This document shows positions 9,475-18,788 of a stretch of 64,000 bases of DNA, piece after piece (position 1 is the stretch's first letter; the number at the start of each line of letters is the position of its first letter). The DNA is from Thermus parvatiensis. GTDB taxonomy: Bacteria; Deinococcota; Deinococci; Deinococcales; Thermaceae. Location of the stretch: the NCBI RefSeq assembly GCF_001535545.1, contig NZ_CP014141.1, positions 868,001 through 932,000 on the forward strand, in the 5' to 3' direction. A program made the position numbers and the translations under genes. Below the pieces are notes generated by a model, which was given only the letters and a program-made list of their open reading frames with translations, did no database searches and was not told where the DNA came from.

Positions 9475-10239
9475 ATGCGTAAAGGATGGGTACTTCTTTT
9501 GGTCCTGGCCTTGGGCGCGGCCTTGGCCCAGGTGCGGAGCTTTGAGGAGATCAAGCGCTCCGGCGAGATCCGCATCGGCACCGAGGGGGCCTTCCCTCCC
9601 TTCAACTACTTTGACGAGCGGAACCAGCTCACCGGGTTTGAGGTGGACCTGGGCAACGCCATCGCCGAGCGGCTCGGCCTGAAGCCGCGCTGGATCGCCC
9701 AGTCCTTTGACACCCTGCTCATCCAGCTCAACCAGGGGCGGTTTGACTTCGTCATCGCCTCCCACGGCATCACCGAGGAGCGGGCCAAGGCGGTGGACTT
9801 CACCAACCCCCACTACTGCACCGGCGGGGTCATCGTGAGCCGGAAGGGGGGGCCGAGGACGGCCAAGGACCTCCAGGGCAAGGTGGTGGGGGTCCAGGTG
9901 GGCACCACCTACATGGAGGCCGCCCAGAAGATCCCGGGCATCAAGGAGGTGCGCACCTACCAGCGGGATCCTGACGCCCTCCAGGACCTCCTCGCGGGCC
10001 GCATTGACGCCTGGATCACCGACCGCTTCGTGGCCAAGGAGGCCATCAAGGAAAGGAAGCTGGAGAACACCCTCCAGGTGGGCGAGCTCGTCTTCCAGGA
10101 GCGGGTGGCCATGGCCGTGGCCAAGGGGAACAAGAGCCTCCTGGGCGCTTTGAACCGGGCTTTGGCCGAGCTGATGCAGGACGGCACCTACGCCCGCATC
10201 AGCCAGAAGTGGTTCGGGGAGGACGTCCGCTGCAGGTGA
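9475..10239 (+). CDS. Polar amino-acid ABC transporter, periplasmic binding protein
   Basis: The 254-residue protein opens with a signal peptide (MRKGW, then a leucine-rich core ending ALAQ, cleavage near residue 19). A type-2 periplasmic-binding fold of the SBP_bac_3/GlnH-HisJ family follows: IRIGTEGAFPPFNYFDERNQLTGFEVDL, QSFDTLLIQLNQGRFDFVI and GVQVGTTY. It should capture a polar amino acid outside the inner membrane and deliver it to the permease encoded 65 nt downstream. The ligand cannot be read from the sequence. A strong SD and an intercistronic terminator hairpin would make it more abundant than the permease. Confidence 0.9.
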   Translation: MRKGWVLLLVLALGAALAQVRSFEEIKRSGEIRIGTEGAFPPFNYFDERNQLTGFEVDLGNAIAERLGLKPRWIAQSFDTLLIQLNQGRFDFVIASHGITEERAKAVDFTNPHYCTGGVIVSRKGGPRTAKDLQGKVVGVQVGTTYMEAAQKIPGIKEVRTYQRDPDALQDLLAGRIDAWITDRFVAKEAIKERKLENTLQVGELVFQERVAMAVAKGNKSLLGALNRALAELMQDGTYARISQKWFGEDVRCR

Positions 10240-10248
10240 CCCTGCCAC

Positions 10249-10298
10249 GCCCGGACGCCCAAAGGCCCTAAAGGCCCTAGGCCGTCCGGGCCTCTTTT
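10249..10298 (+). terminator. Attenuator/terminator hairpin between binding protein and permease
   Basis: The arms CCCGGACG (10250-10257) and CGTCCGGG (10283-10290) pair perfectly, extended by an outer G-C pair, and are followed by CCTCTTTT. The loop holds two copies of AAGGCCCTA. Partial termination here would keep the permease below the binding protein. Confidence 0.65.
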
Positions 10299-10304
10299 CG
10301 CCCC

Positions 10305-11090
10305 ATGCGGTACCTCCGCTTTTTCGCCCTCGTTCTTCTTCTCGTTCTCGGGTACTTCGCCCTCTTCCACGCCCTCTCCTGGGCTTTGGAGCGCTACTTC
10401 CTCCTCACGGGCTTCGGCCCCGAGCGGGCGGCCTCCGCCGGGCGGATCATGGCCCAGGGGGCCGAGGTGACCCTGAAGCTCACCCTCCTCTCGGGGGCGG
10501 CGGGGCTCGTCATCGGCGTCTTCGCCGGGATGGCGCGGCTTTCCGCCCGGGCCTGGGTGCGCCTCCCCGCCGCTTTCTATATCTGGGTCATCCGGGGCAC
10601 GCCCCTTCTCGTCCAGATCCTCTTCGCCTACAACGCCCTCCCCCTCCTCCTCCAGCCCCTCTGGCCGGGGGCGCAGCAGGCCCTCACCCCCTACTGGGCG
10701 GCCTTCATCGCCCTCGCCTTCAACGTGGGGGCCTACAACGCCGAGGTGGTCCGCGCCGGCATCCAGGCGATCCCCAAGGGGCAGTGGGAGGCTGCTTGGT
10801 CCCTGGGGTTTTCCGCCGCGGACACCATGCGCTTCGTCATCCTGCCCCAGGCCCTGAGGATCGTGGTGCCTCCTTTGGTCAACAACGTGGTGGCCCTCCT
10901 CAAGGACTCCTCCCTGGCGAGCGTCATCACCCTCTTGGAGCTCGCCCTCTCCGGCCAGCGCATCATCTCCGCCACCTTCCGCCCCGTGGAGGTCTACTTG
11001 GCCGTGGCCGCGGTCTACCTCCTTCTCACCACCCTCCTCACCTTCTTCACCAACCTCCTGGAGCGGCGCCTCGCCCTGCCCGGCCGCTAA
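10305..11090 (+). CDS. Polar amino-acid ABC transporter permease
   Basis: A 261-residue inner-membrane protein of the HisM/GlnP family with about five membrane segments. A long first helix (FALVLLLVLGYFALFHAL) precedes a periplasmic stretch. The family signature IWVIRGTPLLVQILFAYNALP sits before the EAA loop EVVRAGIQAIPKGQWEAAWSLGFSAADTMRFVILPQALRIVVPPLVNN, which contacts the ATPase. It forms the channel for the binding protein upstream. No ATPase gene is adjacent; a GlnQ-type ATPase 9 kb away (20013-20747, minus strand) is the best local candidate. Confidence 0.92.
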   Translation: MRYLRFFALVLLLVLGYFALFHALSWALERYFLLTGFGPERAASAGRIMAQGAEVTLKLTLLSGAAGLVIGVFAGMARLSARAWVRLPAAFYIWVIRGTPLLVQILFAYNALPLLLQPLWPGAQQALTPYWAAFIALAFNVGAYNAEVVRAGIQAIPKGQWEAAWSLGFSAADTMRFVILPQALRIVVPPLVNNVVALLKDSSLASVITLLELALSGQRIISATFRPVEVYLAVAAVYLLLTTLLTFFTNLLERRLALPGR

Positions 11091-11156
11091 GCGCCCCAGC
11101 GCAGCGAAAGCCGCGGTGGGGGCTCCAGGTGGCGAAATCCACGCGCGGACACCTAG

Positions 11157-11162
11157 TAAACT
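11157..11162 (+). promoter_or_regulatory. -10 element of valS promoter
   Basis: TAAACT lies 9 nt before the valS ATG at 11172 with no Shine-Dalgarno sequence, suggesting a leaderless or nearly leaderless mRNA. I see no T-box or other tRNA-sensing leader, since only 81 nt separate valS from the preceding gene. Confidence 0.5.
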
Positions 11163-11171
11163 GGGCGTAGC

Positions 11172-13760
11172 ATGGACCTGCCCAAGGCCTACGATCCCAA
11201 GTCCGTGGAGCCCAAGTGGGCGGAGAAGTGGGCGAAGAACCCCTTCGTGGCGAACCCCAAAAGCGGCAAGCCCCCCTTCGTCATCTTCATGCCGCCCCCG
11301 AACGTCACCGGCTCCCTCCACATGGGCCACGCCCTGGATAACTCCCTTCAGGATGCCCTCATCCGCTACAAGCGGATGCGGGGGTTTGAGGCGGTGTGGC
11401 TTCCCGGCACCGACCACGCCGGGATCGCCACCCAGGTGGTGGTGGAGCGCCTCCTCCTCAAGGAGGGGAAGACCCGGCACGACCTGGGGCGGGAGAAGTT
11501 CTTGGAAAGGGTCTGGCAGTGGAAGGAGGAGTCCGGGGGGACGATCCTCAAGCAGCTTAAGCGCCTCGGGGCGAGCGCCGACTGGAGCCGGGAGGCCTTC
11601 ACCATGGACGAGAAGCGCTCCCGCGCGGTGCGCTACGCCTTCAGCCGCTACTACCACGAGGGCCTCGCCTACCGGGCCCCGAGGCTCGTGAACTGGTGCC
11701 CCCGGTGCGAGACCACCCTCTCGGACCTCGAGGTGGAGACCGAGCCCACCCCCGGCAAGCTCTACACCCTGCGCTACGAGGTGGAGGGGGGAGGCTTCAT
11801 AGAGATCGCCACCGTCCGCCCCGAGACCGTCTTCGCCGACCAGGCCATCGCCGTCCACCCCGAGGACGAGCGCTACCGGCACCTCATCGGCAAGAGGGCC
11901 CGGATCCCCCTCACCGAGGTCTGGATCCCCATCCTCGCCGACCCCGCCGTGGAGAAGGACTTCGGCACCGGGGCCCTCAAGGTCACCCCGGCCCACGACC
12001 CCCTGGACTACGAGATCGGGGAGCGGCACGGCCTAAAGCCCGTTTCCGTCATCAACCTGGAGGGGAGGATGGAGGGGGAGAGGGTCCCCGAGGCCTTGAG
12101 GGGCCTGGACCGCTTTGAGGCCCGGAGGAAGGCGGTGGAGCTTTTCCGGGAAGTGGGGCACCTGGTGAAGGAGGAGGACTACACCATTGCCCTCGCCACC
12201 TGCTCCCGCTGCGGCACCCCCATTGAGTACGCTCAATTCCCCCAGTGGTGGCTCAGGATGAGGCCCCTTGCGGAGGAGGTTCTGGAAGGCCTCAGGCGGG
12301 GGGATATCGCCTTCGTCCCCGAGCGCTGGAAGAAGGTGAACATGGACTGGCTGGAGAACGTCAAGGACTGGAACATCTCCCGCCAGCTCTGGTGGGGGCA
12401 CCAGATCCCTGCCTGGTACTGCGAGGACTGCCAGGCGGTGAACGTGCCCCGCCCTGAGCGCTACCTGGAGGACCCCACCTCCTGCGAGGCCTGCGGGAGC
12501 CCCCGCTTAAAACGGGACGAGGACGTCTTTGACACCTGGTTCTCCTCGGCGCTATGGCCCCTTTCCACCCTGGGCTGGCCCGAGGAAACGGAGGACCTCA
12601 AGGCCTTCTACCCGGGGGACGTGCTGGTCACGGGGTACGACATCCTCTTCCTCTGGGTCTCCCGCATGGAGGTCTCGGGGTACCACTTCATGGGGGAAAG
12701 GCCCTTTAAAACCGTCCTTCTCCACGGCCTCGTGCTGGACGAGAAGGGCCAGAAGATGTCCAAGTCCAAGGGGAACGTCATAGACCCCTTGGAGATGGTG
12801 GAGCGCTACGGGGCGGACGCCCTTCGCTTCGCCCTCACCTACCTGGCCACAGGGGGGCAGGACATCCGGCTTGACCTCCGCTGGCTGGAGATGGCCCGAA
12901 ACTTCGCCAACAAGCTCTACAACGCCGCCCGCTTCGTCCTTCTCTCCCGAGAGGGCTTCCAGGCCAAGGAGGACACCCCCACCCTGGCGGACCGCTTCAT
13001 GCGAAGCCGCCTAAGCCAGGGCGTGGAGGAGATCACCGCCCTCTACGAGGCCCTGGACCTGGCCCAGGCGGCCCGGGAGGTCTACGAGCTCGTCTGGAGC
13101 GAGTTCTGCGACTGGTACCTGGAGGCGGCGAAGCCCGCCCTCAAAGCGGGGAACGCCCACACTCTAAGGACGCTTGAGGAGGTCCTCGCCGTCCTCCTCA
13201 AGCTCCTCCACCCCATGATGCCCTTCCTCACCAGCGAGCTCTACCAGGCCCTCACCGGCAAGGAGGAACTCGCCCTCGAGGCCTGGCCCGAGCCTGGGGA
13301 GAGGGATGAGGAGGCCGAGGAGGCCTTTGAGGCCCTGAAGCAGGCGGTGACGGCGGTGAGGGCCTTGAAGGCCGAGGCCGGGCTTCCCCCGGCCCAGGAG
13401 GTGCGGGTCTACCTCGAGGGGGAGACCGCCCCCGTGGGGGAGAACCTGGAGGTCTTCCGCTTCTTGAGCCGGGCCGACCTCCTTCCCGAAAGGCCGGCGA
13501 AGGCCCTGGTGAAGGCCATGCCCAAGGTGACGGTGCGCATGCCCCTGGAGGGGCTTTTGGACCTGGAGGAGTGGAAGCGCCGCCAGGAAAAGCGCCTAAA
13601 GGAGCTCCTCGCCCTCGCGGAGAAGAGCCAAAAGAAGCTTTCCGCCCCGGGCTTCAGGGAAAAGGCCCCCAAGGAGGTGGTGGAGGCCGAGGAGGCGCGG
13701 CTTAGGGAGAACCTGGCGCAGGCCGAGAGGATCCGGGAAGCCCTCAGCCAAATAGGGTGA
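11172..13760 (+). CDS. valS: Valyl-tRNA synthetase
   Basis: The 862 residues equal the length I recall for T. thermophilus ValRS. The class-I signatures are PNVTGSLHMGHAL (HIGH box, residues ~44-56) and KMSKS (~residue 530). Two zinc-knuckle-like cysteine sets are visible (NWCPRCE and CEDCQ...CEACG). The CP1 editing domain has TVRPETVFADQAIAVHP, and the C-terminal coiled-coil arm ends the protein (EKRLKELLALAEKSQKKL). It charges tRNA-Val and hydrolyses Thr-tRNA-Val in the cytosol. The 3' end overlaps a convergent gene by 17 nt. Confidence 0.98.
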   Translation: MDLPKAYDPKSVEPKWAEKWAKNPFVANPKSGKPPFVIFMPPPNVTGSLHMGHALDNSLQDALIRYKRMRGFEAVWLPGTDHAGIATQVVVERLLLKEGKTRHDLGREKFLERVWQWKEESGGTILKQLKRLGASADWSREAFTMDEKRSRAVRYAFSRYYHEGLAYRAPRLVNWCPRCETTLSDLEVETEPTPGKLYTLRYEVEGGGFIEIATVRPETVFADQAIAVHPEDERYRHLIGKRARIPLTEVWIPILADPAVEKDFGTGALKVTPAHDPLDYEIGERHGLKPVSVINLEGRMEGERVPEALRGLDRFEARRKAVELFREVGHLVKEEDYTIALATCSRCGTPIEYAQFPQWWLRMRPLAEEVLEGLRRGDIAFVPERWKKVNMDWLENVKDWNISRQLWWGHQIPAWYCEDCQAVNVPRPERYLEDPTSCEACGSPRLKRDEDVFDTWFSSALWPLSTLGWPEETEDLKAFYPGDVLVTGYDILFLWVSRMEVSGYHFMGERPFKTVLLHGLVLDEKGQKMSKSKGNVIDPLEMVERYGADALRFALTYLATGGQDIRLDLRWLEMARNFANKLYNAARFVLLSREGFQAKEDTPTLADRFMRSRLSQGVEEITALYEALDLAQAAREVYELVWSEFCDWYLEAAKPALKAGNAHTLRTLEEVLAVLLKLLHPMMPFLTSELYQALTGKEELALEAWPEPGERDEEAEEAFEALKQAVTAVRALKAEAGLPPAQEVRVYLEGETAPVGENLEVFRFLSRADLLPERPAKALVKAMPKVTVRMPLEGLLDLEEWKRRQEKRLKELLALAEKSQKKLSAPGFREKAPKEVVEAEEARLRENLAQAERIREALSQIG

Positions 13761-14307
13761 GCCGGGGGTCCGAGGCCTCCCCGGGGGCCTCCACCACCCC
13801 CTCGGCGAGCCTCAGGTTCACGGTGAGGAAGGGAAACCGCTCCAGGGGGTCTAGGTCCACGAGGGGCTTGTCCGGGGCGAGGAGGTAAAGCCCCGCCTCC
13901 TTTAGGGTCTGGAAGGGCTTGGCCTGGGAGAGGAAGTCGGAAAGCCGCACTCCCCGCGGCAGGAGGAGCGCCCCCGCCAAAAGGTAGTCCCCGAAGAGGA
14001 AGGCGAGGCGCCTCCTCTCCAGGAGGGCCGGGCTCGTCCGGGGCTCGGCGGGCCTCCCCCCGGCCACCCACTGGACCCTCTCCTTGCGCAGGGCGAGGAA
14101 GTTTACGCTCGCCTTGAGCTCCCGGGCCTCCGGGGGATGGCGGAAACCGGGAGCGTAGACCAGGGCCCCGGTCACGGGGAGGTAGGGCCGTTCCTGGTTT
14201 AAGAGGTCGGCGGTGCCCGCCCCGGGCACCAGGTGGATCGTCCCGTAGACCCGGTAGGCCCCGGTGTAGATCCGGGCCTCATGGGCTTCCCGCGGGCTCC
14301 TGTACAC
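13744..14307 (-). CDS. Conserved Thermus protein of unknown function
   Basis: A 187-residue soluble protein that I do not recognise. The GTG start at 14307 has GGGAGGT six bases upstream and overlaps the end of recJ by 29 nt, so it is probably translated with recJ. The sequence is mixed alpha/beta with short hydrophobic strands (YRVYGTIHLVPGAG, YLPVTGALVYAPGF, VNFLALRKERVQWV, PFLTVNLRLAEGVV) and no signal peptide or membrane helix. It closes the trpC-hisA-lapA-recJ operon and overlaps the end of valS on the other strand. No motif suggests a reaction. Confidence 0.7.
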   Translation of the reverse strand: MYRSPREAHEARIYTGAYRVYGTIHLVPGAGTADLLNQERPYLPVTGALVYAPGFRHPPEARELKASVNFLALRKERVQWVAGGRPAEPRTSPALLERRRLAFLFGDYLLAGALLLPRGVRLSDFLSQAKPFQTLKEAGLYLLAPDKPLVDLDPLERFPFLTVNLRLAEGVVEAPGEASDPRLTLFG

Positions 14308-16276
14308 GGTTTACCTCCCAGTAGGCAAGAAGGGCCTCGCTGAAGAGGCCCGGGTGGCGGCGCTCGTAGGCGAAGAGGAGGCGGCGGTGGACGAGGGCTT
14401 TGAGCCGGGCCTCGGGGGTGTGGAGGACGGGGGGGGCGGAAAGCCTGGCCCGCGCCTCCCGCCCCAGGGCCACCTCCACCCGCCTGCCCAGGACCGGCCT
14501 CGGGGGAAGGCCGAGCCAAAGCCCGGCCTCCTCGGGGGGAGGAGGCGGAAGCCCGCCTTCCTGGCGTAGTCCAGCCCCTCGGGGTTGTCCTCGGGGACGT
14601 AGACCCCTTCCCCCAGGCGGGCCCGGGCCAGGGCCTCGAGGAGGGGCAGGGGGTAGGCGAAGGGCGCGATCCCGCCCTCCAGCGCCTCTGGCTTTCGCAG
14701 GTCCACCGCCTGGACCTCGTAGGCGAGGTGGCCGTTCCAGGCGTTTTCGCTGAGGAGGCCCGCCACCTCCACCTCCGGGGGCAGGGCGAGGTCCCCCCGT
14801 TTCCAGGCCAGGACCCGCACCCCCTTCAGGCGGAAGGCGAGGTGGCGGCCCTCCCCGAGGCGCCGGGCCTCCTCCGGGGCGCCGAAGAGGAGGAAGAGGG
14901 GCTCGGGGTTTCCCTCGCCGTAGGGCTCCAAAAGGGCGAGCTCCCGGAAGACCTGGGGGAGGAGGCCGGGCTCCGGGAGCAGGTCCAAAAGGGCCACCTC
15001 GCGCACGGGGTCGGGGAAGCGGGCGGCGTAGGCCTCCACCCGGGCCTTGAAGGCGGGGAAGAGGGCCTCGTCCATGGCGAAGCCCGCCGCCTCCTTGTGC
15101 CCCCCGTAGCGCAACAAAAGGTCCTCGGCGCTCCTTAGGGCCTCCACGGCGCTGATGGGGGCGAGGCTCCGCACCGTCCCCTTGCCCTGGGCCACCAGGA
15201 AGACGGGCCGGAGGGTGGCCTCCAGGATGCGGCTCGCCACGATGCCCATCACCCCCGGGTGCCCCTCGGGGTCCAGGAGGACGATGGCCTTGGCCTCGGG
15301 GTCCGCCTGGGGGAGGAGCTTCCTGAGCATGGCTTCCTCCAGGGTCTGGCGGCGGGCGTTCAGCCAGTGCAGTTCCCCCACGAGGGCCTGGGCCTCGGCC
15401 GCATCGTCGGTGAGGAGGAGCTTTAAGGCCTTCTCCGCCTCCCCGAGGCGGCTTGCCGCGTTGATCCGGGGGGCGATGCGGAAGGCCACCTCCACCGCCT
15501 TTCCCGTGTACCCCACCGCCTCGGCCAGAAGCCTGAGCCCCACCCAGGAGGAGGCGGGGATGCGGGAAAGGCCCTCCTTCACCAAGGCCCGGTTCCAGCC
15601 CCAAAGGGGGGCCACGTCGGCGATGGTGCCCACCGCGGCGAGGTCGGCGTACTCCAGGGGTGGGGGAAGGCCCAGGCGCTCGTGGAGGGCCCAGAGGAGG
15701 AGGAAGGCCACCCCCGCCCCCGTGGGCTTCTCCTTAAGGTCCGGGGTCAGGGCGGGGTGGACCACGAGGCCGGGGGAGGGGTCTTGCCGGGGGTGTGGTG
15801 GTCGGTGACGATCACCTCCACCCCGTTTTCCACGAGCTCCCGAAGCTCCGCGTGGTTGGTGATGCCGCAGTCCACGGTGAGGAAGAGGTCCGAGGCCTCG
15901 AGGTGCTCGGGAACCCGCTCCATCAGCACCCCGTACCCTTCCTCCAGCCGGTGGGGGATGAAGGGGTGGACGTCGGCGCCCAAGGCGGCGAGGCCCCGAA
16001 CCAGGATGGCCGTGCCCGTGAGCCCGTCGGCGTCGTAGTCCCCGTGGACGCGGATCCGCTTCCCCTGGCGGAGCGCCTCCTCCAGGAGGGCCGCCGCCTC
16101 CTCCAGCCCCCTCAGGGGAAGGAGGGCGAGGGGGGGTCCAGGTCCTCCTTCCGCCTAAAGCCCCGGTGCCAGTAGGCCAGGGCGGCCTCCGGCCCCACCT
16201 CCAAGGCCGCCATCACCTCCCGCCACTGGGCGAGGGGAGGGAGGGAAAGCACCCGCCAGCGGACCCGGTCCCTCAT
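14279..16276 (-). CDS. recJ: Single-strand-specific exonuclease RecJ (three one-base frameshifts)
   Basis: Adding three bases gives 666 residues, the length I recall for T. thermophilus RecJ. ATG 16276 overlaps the upstream stop (ATGA). Visible motifs are HGDYDADGLTGTA, the DHH motif (VIVTDHHTPG), the DHHA1 block ending RYGGHKEAAGFAMD, and a C-terminal OB-type region. Breaks lie at 16130-16136 (seven G on the plus strand), 15772-15776 (five) and 14534-14539 (six), each needing one more base. RecJ degrades single-stranded DNA 5' to 3' using Mn/Mg, in recombination and mismatch or base-excision repair. Strand tails after the breaks encode only nonsense. Confidence 0.88.
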
Positions 16277-16589
16277 GCCTCCAGGTCCCGGTCGGGGATG
16301 CGGGGGATCTCCTCTATGCGCGCCTTTTTCAGCTCGGCCACCTCCCGCTCCAGGGCCCGGACCCGCCTCCAGGCGGCCGCCCGCTCCCGCCGCCCGGCCC
16401 AGGCGAGGCCCAGGGCGTAAAGCCCCCCACGCCGAGGCCCAGGAGGAAGGCCCCCGGCAGGAGGAGGTAGAGGGGCCAGGGGCCCCAGGGGGTGGGGAGG
16501 GCGAGGAAGGGGTAGGTCCCGTAGAGGTAAAGCCCCGTGCTCGCCACGAGAAGCCCCGACACCAAAAGGAGCCAGTTCACGAGCGCCAT
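16273..16589 (-). CDS. LapA-domain (DUF1049-like) inner-membrane protein (one frameshift)
   Basis: With one base added in the six-C run at 16423-16428 this is a 105-residue protein. It has two membrane helices (NWLLLVSGLLVASTGLYLY and LYLLLPGAFLLGLGVGGLY) followed by a cytoplasmic coiled coil (WRRVRALEREVAELKKARIEE), the architecture of LapA-domain proteins. ATG 16589 overlaps hisA by 13 nt and its TGA overlaps the recJ ATG. The role in Thermus is unknown; LapA (YciS) of E. coli helps lipopolysaccharide assembly, but that cannot be assumed here. Without the repair the frame runs on as a glycine/proline-rich tail. Confidence 0.65.
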
Positions 16590-17284
16590 GACGCCTCCTT
16601 TAGCCGGATCCGGCCCTCGTAGAGGGCCTTGCCCACCAAAGCGCCGTCCACGCCCAGGGTCTGGAGCAGGTGGAGGTCCTCCGGGGAGGCGATCCCTCCC
16701 CCCACGATGAGCTCGTGGGGCCAGGCCGCCCGCACCCGGGCCACCACTTCCCGGTCCAGGCCCTTCAGGGTCCCGTCCCGGCGGACGTCGGTGTAGAGGA
16801 GGGTCCGCACCCCCATTTCCGCCCAGGCCCGGAGGAGGTCCAGGGCGGAGGCGGAGGCGGCCTCCTGCCAGCCCGAGACCACCACCTCCAGGCCCCGGGC
16901 GTCCAGGGCCACGGCCAGGCGGTCCGGGCCCACCGCTTCCAGCATCCGCGCCAGAAGCCCCGGGTCCTTCACGGCCACCGTGCCCACCACCGCCCGGCTC
17001 GCCCCCAGGGAGAGGGCCTCCTGCAGGGCCTCGAGGCTCCGGATGCCCCCCGCGAGCTGGAAGGGGATGGAGAGGGAGGCCGCCACCCGGCGCACCGCCT
17101 CCCGGTTCTCCCCCGTGCCCAGGGCGCGGTCCAGGTCCACCAGGTGGAGGAGGGTGGCTCCTTCCTCCTGGAAGCGCAGCGCGGCCTCTACCGGATCCCC
17201 GTAAACGGTCGCACGGGCAGGATCCCCCTCGTAGAGGCGCACCGCCTTGCCCGACTTCAGGTCCACCGCCGGGATGAGGCGCAT
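16577..17284 (-). CDS. hisA: HisA isomerase (ProFAR isomerase)
   Basis: The 235-residue TIM-barrel protein has the HisA features MRLIPAVDLKSGKAVRL, LHLVDLDRALG with the catalytic Asp, QLAGGIRS, VGTVAVKDP and IVGGGIASPEDL near the phosphate-binding end. It converts ProFAR to PRFAR in histidine synthesis. The gene lies 4 nt after trpC. HisA and TrpF are related (beta-alpha)8 enzymes and PriA does both jobs, but nothing here specifically suggests dual activity. Confidence 0.95.
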   Translation of the reverse strand: MRLIPAVDLKSGKAVRLYEGDPARATVYGDPVEAALRFQEEGATLLHLVDLDRALGTGENREAVRRVAASLSIPFQLAGGIRSLEALQEALSLGASRAVVGTVAVKDPGLLARMLEAVGPDRLAVALDARGLEVVVSGWQEAASASALDLLRAWAEMGVRTLLYTDVRRDGTLKGLDREVVARVRAAWPHELIVGGGIASPEDLHLLQTLGVDGALVGKALYEGRIRLKEASWRS

Positions 17285-17288
17285 GGCC

Positions 17289-18079
<791 letters not shown>

Positions 18080-18310
18080 ATGGCCCGCCCGCTTCCCCAA
18101 ACCCTCTTTTTGGACGCCTACCTCACAGAACTTGCCGAAAGGCTGATCCGGAAAAACTTCCTGCCCGACCTCCTTCTCGGGGTGCTTCGGCGCCAGCGCC
18201 GCGCCCTGCGCAACCCCCCTCTCGGGGTGGAGGCCTTCCTGGAAAGCCTGAGGCGGGCCGGGCTGATCACCTTCGCAAAAGCCCTTGAGGCCTACAAGGG
18301 GTACCTCTAA
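18080..18310 (+). CDS. Small conserved protein of unknown function (76 aa)
   Basis: A short, basic, mostly helical protein (LFLDAYLTELAERLIRKNFLPDLLLGVLRRQRRALRN). It has no membrane helix, no cysteine and no motif I recognise. It starts at ATG 18080 right behind a leaderless -10 shared with trpC. It is followed after 61 nt by an independently promoted HTH gene. Its charge pattern would allow nucleic-acid or protein binding, but there is no direct evidence. Confidence 0.55.
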   Translation: MARPLPQTLFLDAYLTELAERLIRKNFLPDLLLGVLRRQRRALRNPPLGVEAFLESLRRAGLITFAKALEAYKGYL

Positions 18311-18324
18311 CCCGGCCGGGCCTG

Positions 18325-18353
18325 TTGCGTTTATTTCGTTTATCCGGTAAACT
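18325..18353 (+). promoter_or_regulatory. Promoter of the HTH-patatin pair
   Basis: TTGCGT (18325-18330), a 17-bp AT-rich spacer, then TAAACT (18348-18353). Transcription should begin near 18360, with GGAGG at 18361-18365 as ribosome binding site for ATG 18372. The same two hexamers with the same spacing occur before lon. Confidence 0.7.
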
Positions 18354-18371
18354 GGGGCCTGGAGGTTAGGT

Positions 18372-18785
18372 ATGGGCGGTCTCCTCTTCACCCCTAGGCT
18401 CCCGGCAGAAGCGGTCAAGGCCTTCCGGGAAAAGCTCACCCCCGGCAAGGTCTTGCGCCTCGAGGAGGCCTCCTTGACCCTCACCCCCGAGCTGGCCCAG
18501 CTTCTCCAGGAGCTCCTGGGAGCGCTTTCGCGGGGCGAGATGGTGCGCATCGTTCCCATGGAAGCCGAGCTCACCACGGGCCAGGCGGCCGAGCTCCTCG
18601 GGGTCTCCCGGCCTTACCTGGTCCGGCTTTTGGAGGAAGGCAAGATTCCCTACCGCAAGGTGGGGACCCACCGCCGGGTCCGGGCCAGGGACCTTCTGGC
18701 TTACCTGGAGGCTTCCCGGAAGCGGGGCAGGGAGCTTTTGGACGAGCTCATCGGCGAGGCCCAGGAGCTCGGCCTGGGGTATTAG
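18372..18785 (+). CDS. Excisionase/antitoxin-like helix-turn-helix protein
   Basis: The 137-residue protein has an N-terminal domain of about 65 residues (FTPRLPAEAVKAFREKL, LTPELAQLLQELLGALSRGE). A MerR-like 'excisionase' HTH follows (LTTGQAAELLGVSRPYLVRLLEEGKIPYRKVGTHRRVRARDLLAYL, residues ~67-112), then a charged helical tail. This architecture is typical of antitoxins encoded just before PIN-domain RNases. Here no PIN gene follows; instead a patatin-like phospholipase starts 3 nt later. It probably binds DNA and may regulate its own operon. Confidence 0.75.
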   Translation: MGGLLFTPRLPAEAVKAFREKLTPGKVLRLEEASLTLTPELAQLLQELLGALSRGEMVRIVPMEAELTTGQAAELLGVSRPYLVRLLEEGKIPYRKVGTHRRVRARDLLAYLEASRKRGRELLDELIGEAQELGLGY

Positions 18786-18788
18786 GCC

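Noticed and set aside
14279..16276. Treating the recJ pieces as separate genes or a true pseudogene
   Set aside because: All three breaks are one-base shortfalls in homopolymers, and the joined protein has the exact family length and all motifs, so error is likelier than decay.
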